From Kribbella sp. VKM Ac-2569 (GTDB lineage: Bacteria; Actinomycetota; Actinomycetes; Propionibacteriales; Kribbellaceae): a stretch of 64,000 nucleotides of DNA. Both the position numbers and the translations under genes were made by a program. The stretch covers positions 2,170,001 through 2,234,000 of the forward strand of contig NZ_SGXJ01000001.1 in assembly GCF_004216905.1 (NCBI RefSeq). The letters run 5' to 3'. Under the pieces are notes generated by a model that was given only the letters and a program-made list of their open reading frames with translations, was not told where the DNA came from and did no database searches. This document shows positions 1 to 8,141 of this stretch, one piece after another; within the stretch, counting starts at the first letter, position 1, and each line of letters starts with the position of its first letter.

Positions 1-713
1 GCGGTCACCGGCGTGATCCGGTCGACCATGCAGTTCGGGAACCGCACCTCGTTCTCCAGGAACTCCGCCGTCGATGGGTCCTTGAGCCGCGCGAACGACG
101 CCAGCATCTTGCGCGCGACGTGCCCGTTGCCCGGGATGTTGTCGCACGACATCACCGTGAACGGCGGTACGCCGGCCTCGCGCCGCCGGCGCAGCGCCTC
201 GACGATGAACCCGAACGCGCTCCCGGGCGTCGCGCCCGGTTCGAGGTCCGCGGCCAGCGCCGGATCCGAGGCGTCGAGCTCCCCCGTCACCTGGTTCACG
301 TGGTAGCCGCCCTCGGTGATCGTCAGCGAGACGATCCGCGTCGCCGGGTCGACCATCCGGTCCAGGACCGCGGACGGGTCGTCCGGCGCGAACAGGTAGT
401 CGACGATCGACCCGATCACCCGCGGCTCGAGCGTCCCGTCCGGGTACTTGATCACCAGCGTGTACAACGTGTCCTGGGCGGCCATGACCTCGGCCATCCG
501 CCAGTCCTGCGGGAGCACGCCGACGCCGACGATCCCCCAGTCGAGCGCCTTCCCGTCGTTCATCAACCGGTCCAGATACATCGCCTGGTGCGCCCGGTGG
601 AACCCGCCGACGCCGAAGTGCACGATCCCCGGCGTCACCGCCGTACGGTCGTACGACGGGACGGCGACCTCGTTGCCGAGCGCACCCAACGACGCGGTGT
701 TCAGTGCCGTCAC
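1..713 (-). CDS. Mannitol 2-dehydrogenase family protein, N-terminal half (truncated by window edge)
   Basis: NAD(P)-dependent polyol dehydrogenase of the long-chain mannitol/fructuronate/tagaturonate family, converting a hexitol such as mannitol to fructose. The first 237 codons are present of the roughly 490 usual; the 3' end lies off the left edge. Visible family motifs are GVGGFHRAHQ near residues 34-43 (nucleotide-binding start), MSCDNLPGNG near 188-197, and PNCMVDRITP near 226, the hallmark stretch before the catalytic domain. The GTG start overlaps the TGA of the upstream permease (GTGA), so it is translationally coupled and is the last visible gene of the polyol operon. Family is certain; the exact polyol (mannitol, sorbitol, arabitol) is not. 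Confidence 0.9.
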   Translation of the reverse strand, partial: MTALNTASLGALGNEVAVPSYDRTAVTPGIVHFGVGGFHRAHQAMYLDRLMNDGKALDWGIVGVGVLPQDWRMAEVMAAQDTLYTLVIKYPDGTLEPRVIGSIVDYLFAPDDPSAVLDRMVDPATRIVSLTITEGGYHVNQVTGELDASDPALAADLEPGATPGSAFGFIVEALRRRREAGVPPFTVMSCDNIPGNGHVARKMLASFARLKDPSTAEFLENEVRFPNCMVDRITPVT

Positions 714-1555
714 TTGACCGCCCCCAGCGACAGGCCCTGGACGAGCTTGTCCTGGGCCGCGAACCCGGCGATCAGCACCGGCAACGACACCACGATGGAC
801 GCGGCACAGACTTTGGCGAGGAACAATCCTTGACTGGTCACGAACCCAGTCAAGAACACCGGAGCCGTCTGCGCCACCGTGCCGGTCAGCACCCGGGCGA
901 ACAGCAGCTCGTTCCAGCTGAAGATGAAGCAGATCAGCGCGGCCGACGCGATCCCGGGGGTGACGATGGGCGCCACCACCGAGCGGAGCGTGCGGACCAG
1001 GTTCGCCCCGTCGACCGAGGCCGCCTCGAGGATCTCCACCGGCACCTCGGACAGGAAGCTGCGCAGCATCCAGACCGCGATCGGCAGGTTCATCGACGTG
1101 TACAGGATGATCAGCAGCCAGATGTTGTCCAGCATCCCGACCGACTGCGCGAACAGGTAGATCGGCAGCAGGCCGGCCACGACCGGCAGCATCTTGGTGG
1201 ACAGGAAGAAGAACAGCACGTCCGTCCACTTCTTCACCGGCCGGATCGACAGCGCGTACGCCGCCGGGAACGCGAGCAGGATGACCAGCACCGTGGACAG
1301 GATGCTCGCGGTCAGCGAGTTCGCGATCGAGGGCCACGGGCCCGTGTCGAAGAAGGACTTGTACCCGTCCAGCGTCAGCGGCGCGCCCAGGTCGGGCGGG
1401 TTCTTCGCCGCGTCCTCCTCGGTGTGGAACGAGGTCAGCAGCATCCACAGCACCGGCAGCACGAACAGGATCCCGACGATCCACGCCAGCCCGCCCAGGA
1501 CGAACCCGCCGCCACGGCTCTTCTTCCCCGTCACAATCGTGACCTGGCCGCTCAT
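710..1555 (-). CDS. Carbohydrate ABC transporter permease (MalG type), polyol uptake
   Basis: 281-residue inner-membrane permease of the MalG/CUT1 class, the second transmembrane subunit of a sugar-alcohol importer. It has six predicted membrane segments, starting with a hydrophobic helix at about residues 20-40, and the conserved cytoplasmic EAA loop reads LEAASVDGANLVRTL followed by a P..TPG turn, where the ATPase docks. The ATG is fused to the stop of the preceding permease as ATGA, and the gene runs into the dehydrogenase through a GTGA overlap. An in-frame extension upstream to 2074 is a shadow of the other permease. No ATPase gene is in the cluster, so a shared MsiK/UgpC-type ATPase is likely (inference). 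Confidence 0.93.
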   Translation of the reverse strand: MSGQVTIVTGKKSRGGGFVLGGLAWIVGILFVLPVLWMLLTSFHTEEDAAKNPPDLGAPLTLDGYKSFFDTGPWPSIANSLTASILSTVLVILLAFPAAYALSIRPVKKWTDVLFFFLSTKMLPVVAGLLPIYLFAQSVGMLDNIWLLIILYTSMNLPIAVWMLRSFLSEVPVEILEAASVDGANLVRTLRSVVAPIVTPGIASAALICFIFSWNELLFARVLTGTVAQTAPVFLTGFVTSQGLFLAKVCAASIVVSLPVLIAGFAAQDKLVQGLSLGAVK

Positions 1556-2517
1556 CGTCCGGTCTCCTCTCGGAACAGCGTGGACACCGAGCGCAGCGCG
1601 AAGGTGGCGATGGCGATCGTGCCGATCACCACGATCACACCGGCCGCGGACGCCCGGCCGTAGTCGTGCGCGGTGTAGAAGGTCTGGTAGATCGTGTACG
1701 GGAGGTTCGCCGTACCGAGGCCGCCGGACGTGATCGTGAAGACCGCGTCGAAGTTCTGTACGACGTAGATCGACCCGAGCAGCGCGGACAGTTCCAGGTA
1801 CTGGCGCAGGTGCGGGAGCGTCATGTACCGGAAGATCTCCCACTGGTTCGCGCCGTCGATCCCGGCCGCCTCGATGACGTCCAGCGGACGGCTCTGCAGG
1901 CCGGCCAGCAGGATCAGCATCATGAACGGCGTCCACTGCCAGACGAGCGCGAAGATGATCGACCAGAGCGGCTGGTTGCTGATCCAGTCCGGCTGCGGCG
2001 CGTTGTCGCCGAACAACCACTTCAGCACGCCGTTGAACAGACCGTACGTCGGGTTGTAGAGCGCGTGCTTCCACAGCAGGGCTGCGGCCACCGGTACGAC
2101 GAGGAACGGCGTGATCATCATCGTCCGGACCACGCCCCGGCCGCGGAACTTGCGGTCCAGCAGCAGGGCGATCAGCAGCCCGAACACCAGGCTGATGAGG
2201 ACGACGCCCGCGGTCAGCAGGATCGTCACCCAGATCGCGTGCCGGGTGTTCGCGTCGGTGATCACGCGGCGGAAGTTGTCGATCCCGGCGAAGCCGCGCT
2301 CGTCGGGGTAGTACGCGTTCCAGTCCATGAACGACACGACGATCGTGACCACGAACGGCAGCTGGGTCACGATGATCATGAACACCAGCGCGGGCAGCAA
2401 CGGACCCCGCCGGGCCCAGTCACCGGTCCTGCGCATCAGCGTGCCTTCGGAGCCCGGCGGCGGCGTTGCGTGCCGGCGCCGCGGCGCCTTCGTGTCAGGT
2501 TTCGCTTCGATGCTCAT
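1552..2517 (-). CDS. Carbohydrate ABC transporter permease (MalF type), polyol uptake
   Basis: 321-residue membrane subunit of the MalF/CUT1 class. A charged cytoplasmic N-terminus of about 40 residues precedes a first helix (LLPALVFMIIVTQLPFVVTI), followed by about five more segments. The EAA loop reads IEAAGIDGANQWEIFRYMTLP, which is close to consensus. It lies between the binding-protein gene (91 bp upstream) and the second permease (ATGA overlap). With the adjacent mannitol dehydrogenase, this resembles the sorbitol/mannitol SmoEFG/MtlEFG systems. The polyol substrate is inferred from that neighbour, not from the permease itself. Confidence 0.93.
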   Translation of the reverse strand: MSIEAKPDTKAPRRRHATPPPGSEGTLMRRTGDWARRGPLLPALVFMIIVTQLPFVVTIVVSFMDWNAYYPDERGFAGIDNFRRVITDANTRHAIWVTILLTAGVVLISLVFGLLIALLLDRKFRGRGVVRTMMITPFLVVPVAAALLWKHALYNPTYGLFNGVLKWLFGDNAPQPDWISNQPLWSIIFALVWQWTPFMMLILLAGLQSRPLDVIEAAGIDGANQWEIFRYMTLPHLRQYLELSALLGSIYVVQNFDAVFTITSGGLGTANLPYTIYQTFYTAHDYGRASAAGVIVVIGTIAIATFALRSVSTLFREETGR

Positions 2518-2608
2518 CGACGTCCTCGCTTCGCTCCGGGCGCCGATGAGACACGAGGCAGACTGTGTTTGATGATGAACTCGCTTCGCTCGCTCATGAC
2601 CCGGCCCC

Positions 2609-3979
2609 TTACTTCGCTTGCCGCGAGCGGTACCGCTCAGCGACGTCGTCGGCGAGCACCTGCCCGCGTTTCAGTGCCTCGTCGACGCTCATCCGTCCCG
2701 CGATCGCCGAACTCACGTCCTGACTGACCTGGGTCCCGAGGTCCGGGAACTCCGGGATGTCGATGAACTGGATGCCCGGCGCCGGCCGCGGCTGGGTGCC
2801 CGGGTCCTTCGGGTCCGCGTTCTCGATCGCGGTCTTGGTCGGCTCCGCGAACGCCGACGCCTCCTTGACGTACTCCGGGAGCTCGTACGTCGACGCGCGC
2901 TTACCGGCCGGAACGTTGGACCAGCCAACCTTCTCGCCGACGAGCTTCTCGTAGTCCTTGCCGGACGCCCAGGAGATGAACTTCCAGGCGTTGTCCTTCT
3001 TCTTCGAGGCTTCCTGGATGCCCCACGCCCACGCGTACAGCCAGCCGGAGCTGTCGGTCTTCACGACCGGTGCGGGCGCGTAGCCCATCTTGCCCTTGAC
3101 CGGCGAGTTGGGCGCCTCGAGCGATCCGGCCGCCGACGTGGCGTCGTACCACATCGCGACGTTGCTCTGGATGGTGTTGTTCAGGCACTCGGTGAAGCCC
3201 GCCTGCGGCGCGCCCGCCTCACCGTGCGCGCGGACCAGGTCGACGTAGAACTTGGTCGCCTCGGTGAACTCCGGCGAGTTGACCTTCGCCTGCCAGTCCT
3301 GGGTGAACCAGGTGCCGCCGAAGGTGTTCACCACCGTCGTGAGCGGCGCGAAGAGCTGACCCCAGCCAGGCTGGCCGCGCAGACAGATACCGCGCATCCC
3401 CGGCTGTGCGTTGTCGACCTTGGCCGCGATGTCCGCGACCTCCTGCCAGGTCGGCTTCGCCGGCATCGTCACGCCCTTGGCCGCCAGGATGTCCTTGCGG
3501 TACATCAGGAACGACGACTCGCCGTAGAACGGTTCGCCGTAGATCTTGCCGTCGTCCGCGCTCATCGACTGCGTCATCGGCTTCAGGATGTCGTCCTGGT
3601 CGAACGACGGATCCTTGTCGATGTAGTCCGACAACGGCGCGATCCACTTGCTCTTGGCATAGATCGGGATCTCGAAGTTGCTCACCGACGCCACGTCGTA
3701 CTGACCGGCCTGGCTGGAGAACTCCTGGCTGATCTTGTCCCGGACGTCGTTCTCCGGCAGCACGGTGAAGTTCACCTTGATGCCGGTCTGCTTGGTGAAG
3801 TTGTCGGCGGTGAGTTTCTGCAGATCGACCATCTGCGGGTTGTTCACCATCAGCACGTTGATGCTGTCCTCACCACCGCCGCCGCCACCTCCGCCGCCTC
3901 CCCAGCCCGCACAGCCGGTGGTCACGCTCACCAGGAACGCGATGCCGACTGCTCCGATGCGTTTGCGCCTACTCAGCAC
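2609..3979 (-). CDS. Extracellular solute-binding lipoprotein, polyol/sugar ABC transporter
   Basis: Family 1 (CUT1) solute-binding protein capturing the sugar alcohol outside the membrane. A signal peptide ends in the lipobox VTTGC, so the mature protein is a lipoprotein. Directly after the lipidated Cys comes AGW and then an unbroken run of about ten glycines, an unusually pure flexible tether. The body has typical features such as KPTWQEVADIA and the long C-terminal helices. I prefer the GTG start because GGGAG lies six bases upstream; an ATG eight codons further up (4003) is possible. First gene of the operon, transcribed away from the SorC regulator, with an operator-like dyad just upstream of its start. 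Confidence 0.9.
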   Translation of the reverse strand: MLSRRKRIGAVGIAFLVSVTTGCAGWGGGGGGGGGGEDSINVLMVNNPQMVDLQKLTADNFTKQTGIKVNFTVLPENDVRDKISQEFSSQAGQYDVASVSNFEIPIYAKSKWIAPLSDYIDKDPSFDQDDILKPMTQSMSADDGKIYGEPFYGESSFLMYRKDILAAKGVTMPAKPTWQEVADIAAKVDNAQPGMRGICLRGQPGWGQLFAPLTTVVNTFGGTWFTQDWQAKVNSPEFTEATKFYVDLVRAHGEAGAPQAGFTECLNNTIQSNVAMWYDATSAAGSLEAPNSPVKGKMGYAPAPVVKTDSSGWLYAWAWGIQEASKKKDNAWKFISWASGKDYEKLVGEKVGWSNVPAGKRASTYELPEYVKEASAFAEPTKTAIENADPKDPGTQPRPAPGIQFIDIPEFPDLGTQVSQDVSSAIAGRMSVDEALKRGQVLADDVAERYRSRQAK

Positions 3980-4022
3980 GGTTTCTCCCTTGCGCTGTGT
4001 CATGACGGCCTTCGGCCGAGGC

Positions 4023-4036
4023 TGCTCATTTGAGCA
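4023..4036. promoter_or_regulatory. Operator-like dyad 1 (TGCTCATTTGAGCA)
   Basis: Perfect inverted repeat TGCTCA-TT-TGAGCA lying between the predicted binding-protein promoter and its start codon. It has the same architecture and core (GCTCAtwTGAGC) as the dyad before the divergent regulator gene. A looser copy (TGCTCA, five bases, TGAGTA) follows at 4042-4059. Probably a binding site of the adjacent SorC-family regulator (inference). Confidence 0.6.
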
Positions 4037-4055
4037 CGCCTCTGCTCACAGATTG

Positions 4056-4085
4056 AGTAGACCGGGAACCCCCTTGACCTGTCAA
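4056..4085 (-). promoter_or_regulatory. Predicted promoter of the polyol operon
   Basis: On the minus strand, TTGACA (4085-4080) is followed after 18 bases by TCTACT (4061-4056), four of six matches to the -10 consensus. The -35 lies inside the palindrome CTTGACCTGTCAAG (4073-4086). The start site would fall just before dyad 1, a position suited to repression. Confidence 0.45.
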
Positions 4086-4112
4086 GAGTCTGTGCAACAC
4101 TTGGGTACGCAT

Positions 4113-4128
4113 CCGCTCATATGAGCGG
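4113..4128. promoter_or_regulatory. Operator-like dyad 2 (CCGCTCATATGAGCGG)
   Basis: Perfect 16-bp palindrome 20 bp upstream of the SorC-family regulator start. It shares the central GCTCAtaTGAGC with the dyad before the transport operon. Two matching palindromes, one before each divergent gene, are the usual layout for a regulator controlling itself and its target operon. Confidence 0.65.
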
Positions 4129-4148
4129 TCCGGAACTTGGGAGCGTGT

Positions 4149-5108
4149 ATGGAGCCGAGCGCGGGCGCCTTCGGGCCGGCACAACTGGTGCTTACCGCGT
4201 CGATCGCGCGGCGGTACTACGTCGACGGCCGGTCGAAGGTGGAGATCGCGGACGAGTTCCGGCTCAGCCGGTTCAAAGTCGCGCGATTGCTCGACCAGGC
4301 GCGCAGCAGTGGGCTGGTGCGGATCGAGATCAGCCATCCCGGCGCCATCGACCTCGACCTGTCTGCCCGCCTGCAGGAGACCCTCGGTCTGCGCCGGGCG
4401 ATCGTGGTGGACACCCCCGAGATCGACGAGCCCGCCTTGCGGACCCAACTCGGGAAGGCCGCCGCCGATCTGCTGTCGGAGATCGTGACGCCCGAGGACG
4501 TGCTCGGACTGGCGTGGGCGCGGGCGGTGACCGCGATGACCGAGCAGCTGACCTCACTCGCCCCGGTCCCCGTCGTGCAGTTGACGGGTGCGCTGACCCG
4601 TCCGGACGTCGAGGCGAACTCGGTCGAGCTCGTCCGTCACACCGCGCGCCTGTCGGGCGGACCGGCGTACCTGTTCTATGCGCCGCTCGTCGTCCCGGAT
4701 GCCGCGACGGCGCGCGCATTGCGGCAGCAGCCGGAGGTCGCGGAGGCGATCAGCCATTTCGACTCGGTGACGAAGGCGGTCGTCGGGCTCGGGTCGTGGG
4801 CGGCCGGCCAGTCGACCCTGTACGACGCGATGGACGAGAAGGCCTGTGAACAGTTGCTGCGCCGCGGGGTCGTGGCGGACATCTCGGGCGTTTTCGTGGA
4901 CGCGGACGGCGTACCCGTGCAGAGCCGGGTCACCGATCGGGTGATCGCGATCAACGCCGAGCAGATGGACAAGATCGACGAGGTGATCGCGATCCCGTAC
5001 GGGCTCGCGAAGGTCGCGGCGGTGCGGGCCGCCGTACGCAGTGGGCTGGTGAACGCGATCGTTACCCACGCACCCCTGGCGAAGGCCCTGCTGCAACAGT
5101 CAGACTGA
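4149..5108 (+). CDS. SorC/DeoR-family sugar-binding transcriptional regulator
   Basis: 319-residue DNA-binding regulator of the SorC family: an N-terminal helix-turn-helix (ARRYYVDGRSKVEIADEF then SRFKVARLLDQA) and a C-terminal phosphosugar-binding domain related to sugar isomerases, which senses a pathway metabolite. I chose the ATG at 4149 because GGGAG sits five bases upstream; a TTG four codons earlier lacks a site. Divergent from the polyol transport/dehydrogenase genes and flanked by matched palindromes, so it most likely controls that operon and itself. Whether it activates or represses cannot be read from sequence. Confidence 0.9.
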   Translation: MEPSAGAFGPAQLVLTASIARRYYVDGRSKVEIADEFRLSRFKVARLLDQARSSGLVRIEISHPGAIDLDLSARLQETLGLRRAIVVDTPEIDEPALRTQLGKAAADLLSEIVTPEDVLGLAWARAVTAMTEQLTSLAPVPVVQLTGALTRPDVEANSVELVRHTARLSGGPAYLFYAPLVVPDAATARALRQQPEVAEAISHFDSVTKAVVGLGSWAAGQSTLYDAMDEKACEQLLRRGVVADISGVFVDADGVPVQSRVTDRVIAINAEQMDKIDEVIAIPYGLAKVAAVRAAVRSGLVNAIVTHAPLAKALLQQSD

Positions 5109-5114
5109 CCGGCG

Positions 5115-5903
5115 ATGCCTGCTGCTGAGGTCGAGTTGGTCGGAGGTACGGCGAACCGCGGGTTGGTGGTGCGGGTCGGAGATACCGTCCGCCGGCCGCT
5201 GCGCGCCAGTAGTACGGCGACGCATGCGCTGCTGCAGCACCTGGAAAGCGTCGGATTCAGGGGCGCGCCGACGTTCCTCGGGGTGGACTCGCAGAGGCGG
5301 GAGGTGCTCTCGTACCTGCCCGGGGAGACCGTTACAGCGCCGTACCCGTCCTGGTCGATGACGGACGAGGCGCTCGACAGCGTGGCGGTGCTGCTGCGGT
5401 CGTACCACCAAGCGGTTGCGGACTTCCGGCCTAACGGGCTCGAGTGGGCTGAACCGGTGCCGGCCGGCTACGTGACGGGGCTGATCAGCCACAACGACCC
5501 GAACCTCGACAACGTGGTGTTCCGGGACGGCGTTGCGGTCGCACTCATCGACTTCGATCTCGCCGGGCCTGGGTCGGCCTTGTGGGACGTCGCAACCGCC
5601 GTACGGCTGTGGGCTCCATTGCGCCCGGACGCGGACATCCACGACGTACGGCGCGGGCAGTCGCTCGCTCGTCTCCGCCGCTTCGCGAACGCCTACGGCT
5701 TGACCGACGCCGATCGAGTCCGCCTGGTCGACGCCGCCGCCGACAACCACATCTGGTGCATGGACTACGTACGCCGAGGCTCCGAAGCCGGTCACCCCTG
5801 GTTCCACCAACGCTGGACCACGGGCGAAGCAGAGCTCACGGACCGCACCAACCAATGGTTCAAGCAGTCGGAGGCCGCACTCCGTCATGCGCTTCTGGGT
5901 TGA
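5115..5903 (+). CDS. Aminoglycoside phosphotransferase (APH)-family kinase-like protein
   Basis: 262-residue protein with the APH/choline-kinase fold. The catalytic loop reads SHNDPNLDN (residues 125-133; base Asp128, metal-binding Asn133) and the metal-binding IDFDLAGPG sits at 145-153, so the active site is intact. The first ~20 residues are a short strand region without a clear glycine loop, as is common in this family. It begins six bases after the regulator stop but has no evident tie to polyol use. Its 3' end overlaps the convergent membrane-protein gene by 44 bp. Substrate unknown; these are often annotated as antibiotic kinases without proof. Confidence 0.85.
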   Translation: MPAAEVELVGGTANRGLVVRVGDTVRRPLRASSTATHALLQHLESVGFRGAPTFLGVDSQRREVLSYLPGETVTAPYPSWSMTDEALDSVAVLLRSYHQAVADFRPNGLEWAEPVPAGYVTGLISHNDPNLDNVVFRDGVAVALIDFDLAGPGSALWDVATAVRLWAPLRPDADIHDVRRGQSLARLRRFANAYGLTDADRVRLVDAAADNHIWCMDYVRRGSEAGHPWFHQRWTTGEAELTDRTNQWFKQSEAALRHALLG

Positions 5904-6291
5904 GCTCCCGCTCAGCCTCTTCCCTGCCCTCGTAGTACTTCTCCTGCAGCCGCTTGACGAACGGCGGGATGAAGATCGACACGATGCTCGGGAAGTTACC
6001 CCAGTCGTCGCCCAGCGCGTACACCACAAACTCAGCACAGACCAGGGCGATCACCACGATCCAGCCGCTCCGGCAGATTCGTGGCCCGTCGTCGGACAGC
6101 AGCCCGCGCCGCGTGACTGCTCCGATGCCGAACATGACCCCGATCAGCAGGAACACGGTTCCCCGCGCGATCAGGTACCACTGGTCGGCATCGGCGTACG
6201 TGCCGTACCCGCGAAAGACGAGCACCGCGGACACAACCGCCAATACCGCCATCACCGCGTAGAACGCGGCCCCCAGCTTCATCTTCGGCAT
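5860..6291 (-). CDS. Small integral membrane protein, unknown function
   Basis: 143 residues with four hydrophobic segments (about 8-26, 41-61, 75-93 and 99-110) and a charged C-terminal tail (QEKYYEGREEAERELNPEAHD) that should be cytoplasmic. I do not recognise a family. It overlaps the 3' end of the upstream phosphotransferase tail to tail. No ribosome site precedes the ATG; GATAAT lies five bases before it, so the message may start at or near the ATG (leaderless), an inference. Confidence 0.72.
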   Translation of the reverse strand: MPKMKLGAAFYAVMAVLAVVSAVLVFRGYGTYADADQWYLIARGTVFLLIGVMFGIGAVTRRGLLSDDGPRICRSGWIVVIALVCAEFVVYALGDDWGNFPSIVSIFIPPFVKRLQEKYYEGREEAERELNPEAHDGVRPPTA

Positions 6292-6350
6292 ATCTGATTA
6301 TCGCCGGACGGGATTGGCTGTTACTGCAGGAAGTGGAAGAGAATGTCCCG

Positions 6351-6950
6351 GTGCGTTCACGGGTGGTGTTGCTGGCGGGGCCTTCGGGGGCGGGGAAGTC
6401 GCGCCTGGCGGAGCAGGTCGGGCTGCCCGTCGTACGGCTGGACGACTTCTACCGCGACGGCGGCGACGAGGCGATGCCGCGGTCGCCGCTCGGGATCGTC
6501 GATTGGGACGACCCACGCTCGTGGGACGGCGACCGTGCGGTCGCGGCTCTGGAGCAGTTGTGTACGACGGGAACCGCCGACCTCCCGATCTACGACATCG
6601 CAGCCGACGGCACTGTCGGTCACCGACCCGTCACTACGAGCGGTTCGCCGCTGATCGTTGCTGAAGGCATCTTCGCCGACCAGATCACCGGCGCGCTCCG
6701 CGACCGCGACCTGCTGGCGTCCGCGATCTGCGTGTACCACCACCGCGTCGTCACGTTCGTCCGGCGGTTCCAGCGGGACCTCCGCGAGCACCGCAAACCC
6801 CCGCTGACGCTGCTCCGCCGCGGTCTCCTACTGCTCCGCGACGACCCGCAGGTGGTCCGCCGCTGCGTCGCCGCGGGCTGCGAACCAATGCATCCCAAAG
6901 CCGCCCGCGCCCGGATCGAGACGCTTCTCACGCAGCCGCCGTCTCAGTAA
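6351..6950 (+). CDS. Uridine kinase-like P-loop NTPase
   Basis: About 199-residue nucleoside/nucleotide-kinase-fold protein. It has a Walker A GPSGAGKS near the N-terminus, then RLDDFYRDGGDEAMP and DWDDPRSWD, the substrate-binding pattern of uridine kinases, and PIYDIAADGTVGH followed by VAEGIF matching the lid and Walker-B-like strand of that family. The likely role is phosphorylation of uridine/cytidine or a related small molecule. Start choice: the GTG at 6351 has GGAAGAG nine bases upstream; a GTG six codons earlier (6333) has poorer spacing. It stands alone between a divergent membrane protein and a lipoprotein gene. Confidence 0.82.
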   Translation: MRSRVVLLAGPSGAGKSRLAEQVGLPVVRLDDFYRDGGDEAMPRSPLGIVDWDDPRSWDGDRAVAALEQLCTTGTADLPIYDIAADGTVGHRPVTTSGSPLIVAEGIFADQITGALRDRDLLASAICVYHHRVVTFVRRFQRDLREHRKPPLTLLRRGLLLLRDDPQVVRRCVAAGCEPMHPKAARARIETLLTQPPSQ

Positions 6951-6998
6951 TACAAAGCTGTTTGCCTGAAGTTCACCAAGCTCTGATGACATCGGTCC

Positions 6999-7655
6999 GT
7001 GAGACGGAATGCGTCAGGCGTTCTAGCAGTCGCCTTGTTGCTAGGTATGACTGCCTGTGGAAGTGAGGACGGCGCTTCGGCGAGTGCTGCCCAGACGCCG
7101 GCCGCAAAGCACTCAGCGCTGTCAGGTACGGCGGACAAGTCGGCGAAGAGTCTCCTCGCCGGACTCGCTGCGCTCCCCCGCGGGTACGTCGCGGATCCGC
7201 GCAACGTCACCGGTCCGTTCACCGCGACGTCGTACCTCAACACCTGGTCCGCCGACCCGGCGCTGGACCGCGCCCTGCTGCTGAACGCGAGCTTCGTCGA
7301 GGGGTACCGGGCGACCCGGCTCAGCCCCGACAAGAAGAAGCGCTACACCGTGCAGCTCTTCAAGACCGGCTCGCCCGCGAAGGCGAAGGCCCTGCAGAAG
7401 GGCCTGTGGAACCAGGACGTCCACGACCACCCGTTCACGATCCCGAACGCGCTCTCCGACGCCAGCGTCGAGTACGACGGCAGCACCGACCAGTCAGTCG
7501 CCCTAGCCGAAGCCAGCCTCGCCGTAGGCCCGATCGTCGTAGAACTCACGATCCGCGAAACCAGCGCCCTAGGCACCGAACTAACCCCCGACACCACCCT
7601 CATCACCGCCCTCGCCAAAGAACAACACACCCGCCTGACCACAACCTCCAGCTGA
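6999..7655 (+). CDS. Putative lipoprotein, unknown function
   Basis: 218 residues with a lipoprotein signal peptide (MRRNASGVLAVALLLGMTAC, lipidated Cys20), a Ser/Ala-rich linker and a globular domain of about 170 residues rich in short strands. The order PRGYVADPRN, FTATSYLNTW, GYRATRLSP, KKKRYTVQLFKTGSPAKAKAL suggests a compact alpha/beta fold seen in many actinobacterial surface lipoproteins. I assign no function. GTG start. Monocistronic, followed by the long convergent spacer. Confidence 0.75.
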   Translation: MRRNASGVLAVALLLGMTACGSEDGASASAAQTPAAKHSALSGTADKSAKSLLAGLAALPRGYVADPRNVTGPFTATSYLNTWSADPALDRALLLNASFVEGYRATRLSPDKKKRYTVQLFKTGSPAKAKALQKGLWNQDVHDHPFTIPNALSDASVEYDGSTDQSVALAEASLAVGPIVVELTIRETSALGTELTPDTTLITALAKEQHTRLTTTSS

Positions 7656-7700
7656 CCCCTCAGGACGGGGGCACGGGACGAGATACCCGGCTCTCCGGTC

Positions 7701-7762
7701 CACGCACCGCCGCACCGCACGCGCACCGCCGCACCGCACGCACCGCCGCACCGCCGCACGCA
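7701..7762. repeat. Short tandem repeat of GCACCGCC/GCACCGCAC units
   Basis: About 60 bp built from imperfect repeats of an approximately 17-19 bp unit (CGCACCGCCGCACCGCA), roughly three copies, with almost no A/T. It lies between convergent genes. Spacing and sequence do not fit a CRISPR array. Confidence 0.7.
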
Positions 7763-8078
7763 CTGCGCCCAGCATGCACAGCACGGTCCGTCCCAGCGGG
7801 CCGACCGCGACCGAGCACAAGGAGAGCCCCCGCACACAAGGGGATATCCGGCTCTCTGCCGGATGTGTTGGTGTTGCGTTGCCCGCTGGGCGGGTTATGT
7901 GTGCGATGGCAGGAAGTAGGAGGCCAGCGGTGAGATAACCCGCTAGTGGTAACTAGCCGGCGGGCTGGTGTGGGGCTGTCGCACCGGGTGGCCGGCTGGA
8001 TGGCCGGGTCGGTGGCGACACGGCTCGTCGAATCGTGCGTTCTGGCGGTTAAATGCAGCTGGCTGGAGACAGGAAATG

Positions 8079-8141
8079 CCACGGCCCCGGCCCCAACAAC
8101 CTGTCCACCAAAGGATCCAGGTCGGGGCCGAAGGGCCGTGG
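8079..8141. terminator. Long imperfect stem-loop downstream of the nucleoside-salvage operon
   Basis: The arms CCACGGCCCCGGCCCC (8079-8094) and GGGGCCGAAGGGCCGTGG (8124-8141) pair with one small internal loop around a 29-base loop. It ends two bases from the stop of the thymidine phosphorylase gene, so it probably terminates that operon. No U-tract, as usual in high-GC Actinobacteria. Confidence 0.6.

Noticed and set aside
4137..4148. TTG as the start of the SorC-family regulator
   Set aside because: The GGGAG ribosome site lies downstream of it and upstream of the ATG at 4149.
5115..5903. Naming the APH-fold gene as an aminoglycoside resistance gene
   Set aside because: The kinase motifs fit the whole APH/choline kinase superfamily; nothing in sequence or context shows antibiotic substrates.
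7701..7762. Short repeats that might suggest a CRISPR array
   Set aside because: Units are contiguous, GC-only and degenerate, with no unique spacers and no cas genes.
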